Shown here piece after piece: positions 9,011 to 21,076 of a stretch of 64,000 nt of DNA (positions are counted from its first letter, which is position 1; each line of letters begins with the position of its first letter). The stretch lies in assembly GCA_946800325.1 (NCBI GenBank), contig OX326957.1, positions 14,393,591 through 14,457,590 on the forward strand. Reading direction: 5' to 3'. The stretch comes from Luzula sylvatica (taxonomy: Eukaryota; Streptophyta; Magnoliopsida; Poales; Juncaceae). A program made the translations under genes and the position numbers. The notes beneath the pieces are model-generated. The model was not told the origin of the DNA, searched no databases, and saw nothing but the letters and a program-made list of their open reading frames with translations.

Positions 9011-12000
9011 CAAAATATGATAACTAATAAATTCCAAAGTTCATGTTTAATACAAACAATATACTTAATTTTCATGTTTTCTTCAAAAAAAAACTCCAAA
9101 ATGAAAGACAAACACATGCGAACATCTATTTTTTTGTTCTAACAATTTGAAAAAAACTTCAAAAAGTTAAGTTGAACACCTTCAAAAAAATCAATTATAA
9201 TTTTTTTCTTCTAATAAGTGTCAAAATTGATATCTTATATGAACAAAATACTTAATTTCATGTTTCACTCAAAAATTCCAAAATCGAAGACTAACACATG
9301 CGAATTTCTATTATTTTTGTTTAAAAAAGTTGAAACGAATGCCAAAGGTGAAGTCACCTTCAAAAATATCAATTATCATATTTTTCTAACAAATTCCAAA
9401 ATTCATGTTAAAACGTACAAAATACTTAATTTTAAAGTTTTCTCAAAAAAACTCCAAAATGAAAGATAAACACATGCGAATTTCTATTTTTTTATTCGAA
9501 CAATTTGAAAAAATGTAAAAAGTGAAGTCTAACCACCTTCAAAAATATCAATTATCACCGTTTTCTAATAAATTATAAGATTAATTTATAAAAATAACAA
9601 AATACTTAATTTCCATGTTTTCCTCAAAAAAACTCCAAAATGAATGAATAAACACATGCGAATTTCTATTTTTGTTTGCTCGAAAAATTTGAAAAAAATG
9701 CAAAAAGTGAAGTCTAACACCTTCAAAAATATTAATTATAATATTTTTCAAATAAATGTCAAAATTTATGTCTAAAATTTAAAAAATACTTAATTTTCTT
9801 TTTTTACTAAAAAAACTCAAAAATCTAAGAATAACACATGCGATTTTCTATTCTTGTTGTTTAAACAAGGTGAAAAGAATGCCAAAAGTAAAGTCTAACA
9901 CCTTCCAAAATATCAATTACCATATTTTTCTAATAAATTATAAAATGCATGTGTAAAACTAACAAAATACTTAATTTTCATGTTTTCCTAAAATAAACTC
10001 CAAAATGAAAGACAAACACATCCGAATTTCTTTTTTTTTTTGTTCAAACAATGTGATAAAAAATTCAAAAAGTGAAGTCTAACACCTTAAAAAAAAATCA
10101 ATTATTATTGTTTTTTTCTAATAAGTGTCCAAATTGATGTCTAACATGAACAAAATACGATTTTTTTTATATTTTACTCAAAAACTCCAAACTCGAAGAC
10201 TAACACATGCGAATTTATATTCTTTTTGTTTAAAAAAAGGTGAAAAGAATGTCCAAAGTGAAGTCTAACACCTTCAAAAATATCAATAATCATTGTTTTC
10301 TAATAAATTCAACTATTCATGTCTAAAACGAACAAAATACTTAATTTCTATGTTTTCATTATAAAAGACCAAAACGAAAGACTCACACATACGAATTTCT
10401 ATTTTTTTTGCTCGAAAAATTTGAAAAAATGCAAAAAGTGAAGTCTAACACCTTAAAAAAAATAATTATAATATGTTTCAAATAAATGTCATAATTGATG
10501 TCTAAAACGAACAAAATATTTAATTTCCATGTTTTCCTGAAAAAAACTCCTAAATGAAAGACTAAACACATGCGAATTTATATTTTTGTTTGCTCGAAAA
10601 ATTTGAAAAAAATTCCAAAACTGAAGTCTAACACCTTCAAAAATATCAATTACCATATTTTTTAGTAAATTCCAAATTTCAAGTCTAAAACGAACAAAAT
10701 ACTCCAAAAGGAATGACTAACAAATGCGAATTTCTATTTTTTTGTTCAAACAATTTGAAAAAAAAAAATGCAAAAAGTGAAGTCTCACACCTTCAAAAAT
10801 ATTAATTATCAAAATTTTCCAATAAATGTCAAAATTTATGTCAAAAAATAAACAAAATACTTAATTTTATGTGTTGCTCAAAAAACTAAAAAATCTAAGA
10901 CTAACAAATACAATTTATATTCTTTTTTTTTTAAAAGGTGAAAAGAATGCCAAAACTGAAGTCTAACACCTTCAAAAATATCAATTACAATATTTTTCTA
11001 ATAAATTCCAAAATTCAAGTCTAAAACAAGCAAAATGCATAATTTTCATGTTTAATTTCTTCAGAAAAAACTCCAAAATTAAAGACAAACACATGCGAAT
11101 ATCTATTTTTTTTGTTCAAACAATTTGAAAAAAAATTCAAAAAGTGAAGTCTAACACTTCCAAAAAACCAAATTATAATTTTTTTCTCACAAGTGTCAAA
11201 ATTGATGTCTAAAATGAGCACAATACATAATTTCATGTTTCACTCAAAAACTCCCAAATCGAAGAATAACACATGTGAATTTCTATTCTTTTTGTTTAAA
11301 GAAGTTGAAAAGAATGCCAAAGGTGAAGTCAGCTTCAAAAATATCAATTATCATATTTTTCTAATAAATTACAAAATTCATGTTAAAACCTACAAAATAC
11401 TTAATTTTCTAGTTTCCTCAAAAAAACTCCAAAATGAAAGACTAACACATGCGAATTTCTATTTTTTTATTCGAACAATTTGAAAAAAATGCAAAAAGTG
11501 AAGTCTCACACCATAAAAAATATTAATTATCATATTTTCTAATAAATATCAAAATTGATGTCTAAAATGAACAAAATACTTAATTTTCATGTTTTACTCA
11601 AAAATATTTAAAGAACTAAGACTAACAGATGCGAATTTCTATTCTTTTGTTTAAAACAGGTGAAAAGAATGCAAAAGTGAAATCTACCAACTTCAGAAAT
11701 ATCAATTATCATATTTTTTTCTAATAAATTCAAAAATTCATATCTAAAACGAAACAAATACTTAATTTTCATGTCATTCTCAAAAAAACTCCCAAATGAA
11801 AGACAAACACATGCTAATTTCAATTTTTTTGTTCAAACAATTAGAAAAAAAATGCAAAAATTGAAGTCTAACTAACTCCTTCAAAAAAATATCAATTATA
11901 ATATTTTTTTAATAAATGTCAAAATTGATGTCTAAAATGAGCAAAATAATTAATTTTCATGTTTTACTAAAAAAACTCCAAAATTGAAGACTAACAAATG

Positions 12001-12439
12001 CAAATTTCTATTCTTTTTGTGTAAAAAATATGAAAAGAATGCTAAAAGTTAAGTCCACCTTCAAAAATATCAATTATAAAATATTTCTCATAAATTCCTA
12101 ACTTTATATCTAAAAGGAACAAAATACCTAATTTTCATGTTTTACTCAAACAATTTAAAGAACTAAGACTAACACATGCGAATTTCAATTCTTTTGTTTA
12201 AAACAGGTGAAAAGAATGGCAAAAATGAAGTCTAACACCTTCAAAAATATCAATTATCATATGTTTCTAATAAATTCCAAAATTCATGTCTATAACGTAA
12301 AAAATACTTAATTTTCATGTTCCTCAAAAAAACTCCCAAATGAAAGGCAAACACATGCTAATTTCTATTTTTTGTTCAAACAATTTGAAAAAAATGCAAA
12401 AATTGAAGTCTAACCTTCAAAAAATATCAATTATCATAT

Positions 12440-14757
12440 TTCTTTTAATAAATGTCAAAATTGATGTCTAAAATGAGCAAAGCAATTAATTTTCATGTTT
12501 TACTAAAAAAATTCCAAAATTGAAGACTAACAAATGCAAATTTCTATTCTTTTTGTTTTAAAAATGTGAAAAGAATGCAAAAAGTGATGTCTAACACCTT
12601 CAAACATATCAAATATCATATTTTCATTCCAAAATTTATGTCTAAAACGAACAAAATACTCAATTTTCTTGCTTTTCTCCAAAAAAACTCCAAAATGAAA
12701 GACAAACACATGCGAATTTATATTTTATTTGTTCAAACAATTTGAGGAAAATGTAAAAATTGAATTCTTACACCTTCGAAAAAATCAACTATAATTTTTA
12801 TCTAATAAGTGTCAAAATTGATGTCTAAAATGAACAAAATACTTAATTTTCTTGTTTGGCTCAAAAACTCAAAAAATGAAGACTAACACATGCGAATTTC
12901 TATTCTTTTTGTTTAAAAAAGGTGAAAACAATGCCAAAAGTGAAGTCTAACACCTTCAAAATTATCAATTATCATAGTTTTATAACAAATTATAAGATTC
13001 ATATCTAAAACGAACAAAATACTTAATTTCCATTTTTCCTAAAAAAAACTCCAAAATGAAAGACTAACATATGCGAATTTCTAATTTTGTTTCCTCAAAA
13101 AATTTGAAAAAAATGCAAAAACTGAAGTTTGACACCTTCAAAAATATTAATTATAATATTTTTCAAATAAATATCAAAATTGATGTCTGAAATTAACAAA
13201 ATACTTAATTTTCATCTTTTACTTAAAAAACTCAAAAATCTAAGACTAACACAAGCGAATTTCTATTCTTGTTGTTTAAACAAGGTGAAAACAATGCCAA
13301 AAGTGAAGTCTAACACCTTCCAAAATATCAATAACCATATTTTTCTAATAAATTCCAAAGTTGTCAAAAACGAACAAAATACATAATTTTCATGTTTTCC
13401 TCAAAAAAACTCCAAACTGAAAGACAAACACATCCGAATTTCTATTTTTTTTCTGTTCAAACAATTTGATAAAAACTTCAAAAAGTGAATCTAACACCTT
13501 CAAAAAAAAATTATAATTTTTGTCTAATAAGTGTCAAAATTGATGTCTAAAATGAACAAAATACTTATTTTTCATGTTTTACTAAAAAACTCCAAAATCG
13601 AAGGGTAACACATGTGAATTTCTATTTTTTTGTTTAAAAATGTTCAAAAGAATGCAAAAAGTGAAGTCTGGCATCTTCGAAAATATCAATTATCATATGG
13701 TATAATCGATCCCAAAATTCAAGTCTAAAACAAACAAAATACTAAATTTTTATGTTTTCCTCAAAAAGACTCCAAAATGAAAGACCAACACATTCGAATT
13801 TCTATTTTCTTATTCGAACAATTTGAAAAAATGCAAAAAGTGAAGTCTCACACCTTCAAAAATATTAATTATCATTTTTTCTAATAAATATAAAAATTGA
13901 TGTCTAAAATGAACAAAATACTTAATTTTCATGTTTTACTAAAAAAACTCACAAAACTAATACTAACACATGCGAATTTCTATTATTTTGTTTAAAATAG
14001 GTGAAAAGAATGCCAAAAGTGAAGTCTAACACCTTCAATAATATCAATTATCATATTTTGGTAATAAATTCCAAAATTCATGTATATAACGAACAAAATA
14101 CTTAATTTTCATTTTTTCCTGAAAAAAACTCCCAAATGAAAGACGAACACATGCTAATTTGTATTTTTTGTTCAAACAATTTGAAAAAAATGCAAAAATT
14201 GAATTCTAACTTCTTCAAAAAATATCAATTATCATATTTTTCTAGTAAATGTCAAAATTGATGTCTAAAATGAACAAAATAATTAATTTTCATGTTTTAT
14301 TAAAAAAACTCCAAAATCGAAGACTAACAAATGCAAATTTCTCTTCTTTTTGTTTAAAAAAGGTGAAAAGAATGCCAAAAGTGATGTCTAACACCTTCAA
14401 TAATATCAATTATCATATATTTCTAATAAATTCCAAACTTTATATATAAATCGAAGAAAATACTTAATTTTCATGTTTTCCATCTAAAAAACTTCAAAAT
14501 GAAAGACTGACACACATCCGCATTTTTATTTTATTTTTTAAACAATTTGAAAAAAAAAATGAAAAAATTGAAGTCGTTCACCTTCAAAAAAATCAATCAT
14601 AATATTTTTTCTAATCAGTGCCAAAATCGAGTCTAAAATGAACAAACTACTTAATTTTAATGTTTTACTCAGAAACTGCAATATCGAAGACTAACACATG
14701 TGAATTTCTACTCTTTTTGTTTAAAAAAGTTGAAAAGAATGCTAAAAGTGAAGTCTT
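12440..14757 (-). repeat. 2.5 kb higher-order satellite block, copy 1
   Basis: Private variants recur about 2.5 kb later: 'cttcaaacatatcaaatatc' at 12597 and 15104, 'tataatcgatcccaaaattc' at 13701 and 16202, 'aaactttatatataaa' at 14435 and 16941. The offsets are 2501-2507 bp, about 14 monomers. Confidence 0.8.
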
Positions 14758-14959
14758 ATCATCTTCAAAAATATAAATTATCATATTTTTCTAATCAATT
14801 CCATTATTCTTGTCTAAAACGAATGAAATATTTAATTTTCATGTTTTCCTCAAAAAAAACTCCAAAATGAAAGACAAACACAAGTGAATTTCTATTTTTT
14901 TTATTCGAACAATTTGAAATAAATCCAAAAATGGAATTCTAACACTTTCAAAAAATAAA

Positions 14960-17230
14960 GTTCAAAATTGATGTCTAAAGTGAACAAAATAATTAATTTT
15001 CATGTTTTACTCAAAAAACTCCAAAATTGAAGACTAACGCATGCAAATTTTTATTCTTTTCGTTTTAAAAACGTGAAAAGAATGCCAAAAGTGATGTCTA
15101 ACACCTTCAAACATATCAAATATCATATTTTCATTCCAAAATTTATGTCTAAAAAGAACAAAATACACAATTTTCATGTTTTTCTCCAAAAAAACTCCAA
15201 AATGAAAGACAAACACATGCGAATTTATATTTTTTTTGTTCAAACAATTTGAAAATAATGTAAAAATTGAATTCTAACACCTTCGAAAAAATCAACTATA
15301 ATTTGTTTCTAATAAGTGTCAAAATTGATGTCTAAAATGAACAAAATACTTAATTTTCATGTTTGGCTCAAAAACTCCAAAATCGAGGACTAACACATGC
15401 GAATTTCTATTCTTTTTGTTTAAAAAAGGTGAAAACAATGCCAAAAGTGAAGTCTAACCTTCAAAATTATCAATTATCATAGTTTTCTAACAAATTATAA
15501 GATTCATTTCTAAAACGAACAAAATACTTAATTTCCATTTTTCCTAAAAAAAACTCCAAAATGAAAGACTAACACATGCGAATTTCAATTTTTGTTTGCT
15601 TGAAAAATTTGAAAAAATGCAAAAAGTGAAGTTTGACACCATAAAAAATATAAATTATAATATTTTTCAAATAAATGTCAAAATTAATGTCTGAAATTAA
15701 CAAAATACTTAATTTTCATCATTTACTTAAAAAACTCAAAAAGCTAAGACTAACACAAGCGAATTTATATTCTTGTTGTTTAAACAAGGGGAAAAGAATG
15801 CCAAAAGTGAAGTCTAACACCTTCCAAAATATCAATTACCAAAATTTTCAAATAAATTCCAAAGTTGTCAAAAACGAACAATATACTTAATTTTCATGTT
15901 TTCCTCAAAAAAACTCCAAAATGATAAACACATCCGAATTTCTATTTTTTTCTGTTCAAACAATTTGATAAAAAATTCAAAAAGTGAATCTAACTCCTTC
16001 AAAAAAAAAATTATATTTTTTGTCAAATAAGTGTAAAAATTAATGTCTAAAATGAACAAAGTACTTATTTTTCATGTTTTACTAAAAAACTCCAAAATCG
16101 AAGGGTAACACATGCGAATTTCTATTTTTTTTGTTTAAAAATGTTCAATAAAATGAAAAAAGTGAAGTCTAGCACCTTCGAAAATATCAATTATCATATG
16201 GTATAATCGATCCCAAAATTCAAGTCTAAAACAAACAAAATACTTAATTTTTATGTTTTCCTCAAAAAGACTCCAAAATGAAAGACCCACACATGCGAAT
16301 TTCTATTTTTTTATTCGAACAATTTGAAAAAAAGGCAAAAAGTGAAGTCTCACACCATCAAAAATATTAATTATCATATTTTCTAATAAATATAAAAATT
16401 GATTTCTAAAATGAACAAAATACTTAATTTTCATGTTTTACTCAAAAAACTCACAAAACTAATACTAACACATGCCAATTTCTATTATTTTGTTTAAAAC
16501 AGGTGAAAAGAATACCAAAAGTAAAGTCTAACACCTTCAAAAATATCAATTATCATATTTTTGTAATAAATTCCAAAATTCATGTCTATAATGGACAAAA
16601 TACTTAATTTTCATGTTTTCCTCAAAAAAACTCGCAAATGAAAGACAATCACATGCTAATTTCTATTTTTTGTTCAAACAATTTGAAAAAAAAATGCAAA
16701 AATTAAAGTCTAACATCTTCAAAAAATATCAATTATCATATTTTTCTAATAAATGTCAAAATTGATGTCTAAAATGAACAAAATAATTAATTTTCATGTT
16801 TTATTAAAAAAAAACTCCAAAATCGAAGACTAACAAATGCAAATTTCTCTTCTTTTTGTTTAAAAAAGGTGAAAAGAATGCCAAAAGTGATGTCTAACAC
16901 TTTCAATAATATCAATTATCAAATATTTCTAATAAATTCCAAACTTTATATATAAAACGAACAAAATACTTAATTTTCATGTTTTCCTCCAAAAAAACTC
17001 CAAAATTAAAGACTTACACATGCGCATCTGTATTTTTTTTGTTCAAACAATTTGAAAAAATAAATGCAAAAAGTGAAGTCGTTCACCTTCAAAAAAATCA
17101 ATTATAAATTTTTTCTAATTAGTGCCAAAATTGAGTCTAAAATGAACAAACCACTTAATTGAGACTAACACATGTGAATTTCTACTCTTTTTGTTTAAAA
17201 AAGTTGAAAAGAATGCCAAAAGTGAAATCT
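14960..17230 (-). repeat. 2.5 kb higher-order satellite block, copy 2
   Basis: Second copy of 12440-14757 in the same orientation. It ends at the orientation switch and has lost part of one monomer near 17160 ('cttaattgagactaacac'). Confidence 0.8.
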
Positions 17231-20200
17231 GTTAGACTTCTGTTTTTGCATTTTTATGAAATTTTCCAAAAAAATTGAAATTTGCGTGTGTTAGTCTTCA
17301 ATTACGGAGTATTTTGAGGACGACATGAAAATTCAGTATTTTTCTTTTGTTACAATTCAATTTTAACAAAAATGTCATTATTGAATTTTTGGAAGGTGTT
17401 GGACTTCTGTTTTTTGCATTTTTAAGAAATTTTCGAAATAATTGAAATTTGTGAGTGCTAGTGTTCAATTACGGAGTATTTTGACTACGACATGAAAATT
17501 GAGCATTTTGCTTGTGTTACACTTCAATTTAAACATTTTTAAAAAAAATATCATAATTCAATTTTTTGAAGGTGTTAGATTACTGTTTTTGCATTTTTAA
17601 GAAATTTTCGAAAACAATTCAAATTTGTTTGTGTTAGTCTTCAATTACGGAGGATTTTTAGTACGACATAAAAATTGAGTATTTTGCTTGAGTTACACTT
17701 CATATTTAGCATATTTTTAAAAATATCATAATTGAATTTTTTTTAAGGCGTTAGACTTCTGTTTTTGCATTTTTAAGAAATTTTCGAAAACAATTGAAAT
17801 TTGTGTGTGGTAGTCTTCAATTACCAACTATTATGAGTGTGACATGAAAACTGAGTATTTTTTGTTGTGTTACACTTCAATTTTAACAATTATTTTAAAA
17901 ATATCATAATTGAATTTTTTTGTAGGTGTTAGACTTATGTTTTTGCATTTTTAAGAAATTTTCCAAAAAATGAAATTTGTGTGTGTTAGTCTTCAATTAC
18001 GAAGTATTTTGAGTACGACATGAAAACCGAGTATTTTGAGTACGACATGAAATTTGTGTGTGTCATTATTGAATTTTTTTTTAAGGCGTTAGACTTCTGT
18101 TTTTGAATTTTTATTAAAATTTCGAAAAAATTGAAATTTATGTGTGTTAGTCTTCAATTACGGAGTATTTTGAGTACGACCTGGAAATTGAGTACTTTTC
18201 TTGTGTTACACATCAATTTTAACATTTTAAAAAAAATGTCATTATTGAATTTTTTTGAAGGTGTTAGACTTCTGTTTTTGCATTTTTAAGAAATGTTCGA
18301 AAAAATTGAAATATGTGTGTGTTAGTCTTCAATTACGGAGTATTTTAACTACGACATGAAAATTTCAAATTTTGCTTGTGTTACACTTCAATTTTAAAAT
18401 ATTTTTAAAAAATATCATAATTGAATTTTTTTGAAGGTGTTAGACTTCTGTTTTTGCATTTTTATGAAATTTTCCCAAAAATTGAAATTTGTGTGTGTTC
18501 GTCTTCAATTACGGAGTATTTTGAGTACGAGATGAAAATTGAGTATTTTGCTTGTGTAACACTTCAATTTTAACATTTTGTAAAAAAATGCCATTATTGA
18601 ATTTTTTTATGGTGTCAGACTTCTGTTTTTGCATTTTTAAGAAATTTTCGAAAAAATTTAAATCTGTGTGTGTTAGTCTTCAATTACGGAGTATTTTGAC
18701 TACGACATGAAAATTTCAAATTTTGCTTGTGTTACACTTCAATTTTAAAATATTTTTAAAAAATATCATAATTGAATTTTTTGAAGGTGTTAGACTTCTG
18801 TTTTTGCATTTTTATAAAATTTTCGAAAAGAATTGAAATTTGTGTGTGTTAGTCTTAAATTACGGAGTATTTTGAATACGACATGAAAATTGAGTACTTT
18901 GCTTGTGTTACACTTCAAGTTGAACATATTTTTAAAAAATATCAGAATTGAATTTTTTGAAGGTGTTAGACTTCTGTTTTTGCATTTTTATGAAATTTTC
19001 CCAAAAATTGAAATTTGTGTGTGTTCGTCTTCAATTACGGAGTATTTTGAGTACGAGATGAAAATTGAGTATTTTGCTTGTGTAACACTTCAATTTTAAC
19101 ATTTTGTAAAAAAATGCCATTATTGAATTTTTTTATGGTGTCAGACTTCTGTTTTTGCATTTTTAAGAAATTTTCGAAAAAATTGAAATATGTGTGTGTT
19201 AGTCTTCAATTACGGAGTATTTTGACTACGACATGAAAATTTCAAATTTTCCTTGTGTTACACTTCAATTTTAAAATATTTTTAAAAAAATATCATAATT
19301 GAATTTTTTGAAGGTGTTAGACTTCTGTTTTTGCATTTTTATAAAATTTTCGAAAAGAATTGAAATTTGTGTGTGTTAGTCTTAAATTACGGAGTATTTT
19401 GAATACGACATGAAAATTGAGTACTTTGCTTGTGTTACACTTCAAGTTGAACATATTTTTAAAAAATATCATAATTGAATTTTTTGAAGGTGTTAGACTT
19501 ATGTTTTTGCATTTTTAAGAAATTTTCGAAAACAATTGAAATTTGTGTGTGTTAGTCTTCAATTACGGAGTATTTTGAGTACGACATGAAAATTAAGTAT
19601 TTTCCTTGTGTTACACTCAAAATTTAACATATTTTAAAAAATATCATAATTGAATTTTTTTTAAGGTGTTAGACTTTTGTTTTTGCATTTTGAAGAAATT
19701 TTAGAAAAAATTGAAATTTGTGTGTGTTAGTCTTCAATTATGGAGTGTTTTGAGTACAACATGAAAATTGGGTATTTTTCTTGTCTTACACTTCTATTTT
19801 AACATTGTTTTAAAAAATGCCATTATTGAATTTTTTGAAGGTGTTAGACTTCTGTTTTTGCATTTTTAAGAAATTTTCGACAAAATTGAAATTTGTGTGT
19901 GTTACTCTTAAATTACGGAGTATTTTGACTACGACATGAGAATTGAAATTTTTTCTTGTGTTACACTTCAATTTTAACATATTTTTAAAAAAATATCATA
20001 ATTTAATTTTTTGAAGGTGTTAGACTTCTGTTTTTGCATTCTTATCAAATTTTCCCGAAAATTGAAATTTGTGTGTGTTAGTCTTCAATTACGGAGTATT
20101 TTGTGTGCGACATGAAAATTGAGTATTTTCCTTGTGTTACACTTCAATTTTAACATTTAAAAAAAATGTAATTATTGAATTTTTTCAAGGTGTTAGACTT

Positions 20201-21076
20201 CTGTTTTTTTATTTTTGGGGAATTTTCGAAATAATTGAAATTTGTGTGTTTTAATCTTCAATTACGGAGTATTTTGACAACGACATGAAAATTAAGCATT
20301 TTGCTTGTGTTACACTTCAATTTTAACATGTTTTTCAAAAATATCATAATTGAATTTTTTTAAGGTGTTAAGACTTCTGTTTTTGCATTTTTATGAAATT
20401 TTCAAAAAAATTGAAATTTGTGTGTGTTAGTCATCAATTACGGATTATTTTGAGTACGACATGGAAATTGAGTATTTTGCTTGTGTTATACTTCAAATTT
20501 AACATATTTTCAAAAAATATCATAATTGATTTTTTTAAGGTGTTAGACTTCGGTTTTTGCATTGGTAAAAAAATTTCGAAAAAATTGAAATTTGTGTGTG
20601 TTAGTCTTCAATTACGGAGTATTTTGAGTACGACATGAAAATTGAGTATTTTGCTTGTGTTACACTTCAATTTTACAATTTTTTTTTCAAAAATATCATA
20701 ATTGAATTTTTCGAAGGTGTTAGACTTCTGTTTTTGCATTTTTAAAAAAAATTTGAAATAAATTGAAATTTGTGTGTGTTAGTCTTCAATTACGGAGTAT
20801 TTTGACTACGACATGAAAATTGAACATTTTGCTTGTGTTACACTTCAATTTTAAATTTTTTTTTAAAAGTATCATAATTTAATTTTTTGAAGGTGTTAGA
20901 CTTCTGTTTTTGCATTTTTATGAAATTTTCAAAAAAATGAAATGTGTGTGTGTTAGTCTTCAATTACGGAGTATTTTGAGTACGACAAGAAAACCGTGTA
21001 TTTTTCTTGCGTTACAGTTCAATTTTAACATTTTTTAAAAAAAATATCATAATTGAATTTTTTTTTAAGGTGTTAG
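17231..21076 (+). repeat. Satellite subfamily II, forward array
   Basis: About 22 monomers of 175-176 bp (starts at 18260, 18436, 18611, 18786, 18962 and 19137). The monomer is recognisably the same repeat as subfamily I ('gaaggtgttagactt', 'gacatgaaaattgagtattt', 'tatcataattgaatttttt') but has its own phrases 'ctgtttttgcatttttaag', 'cttcaattacggagtatttt' and 'cttgtgttacacttcaattt'. It ends abruptly at the LINE, and no satellite is seen beyond it. Confidence 0.93.
18446..19486 (+). repeat. Tandem three-monomer duplication in subfamily II
   Basis: A block of three monomers is repeated 526 bp later. The monomer with 'gtgtgttcgtcttcaattac' and 'gccattattgaatttttt' is at 18446 and 18972; the one with 'gtcttaaattacggag' and 'cacttcaagttgaac' is at 18786 and 19312. 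This is a recent unequal-exchange product. Confidence 0.85.

Larger units (their letters stand above)
9011..17230 (-). repeat. Satellite subfamily I, inverted array
   Basis: About 47 monomers of ~175 bp reading 'aagtctaacaccttc' on the + strand, the reverse of the preceding array. The same two monomer types alternate, giving a ~350 bp dimer. No gene: the short open frames are monomer translations (KILNF, KSNTFQNIN and similar). The length is in the range of plant centromeric satellites, but function cannot be read from sequence alone. Confidence 0.94.

Noticed and set aside
9011..21076. Regularly spaced repeats reminiscent of a CRISPR array
   Set aside because: The whole ~175 bp unit repeats, with no unique spacers, and the context is a plant genome; this is satellite DNA.
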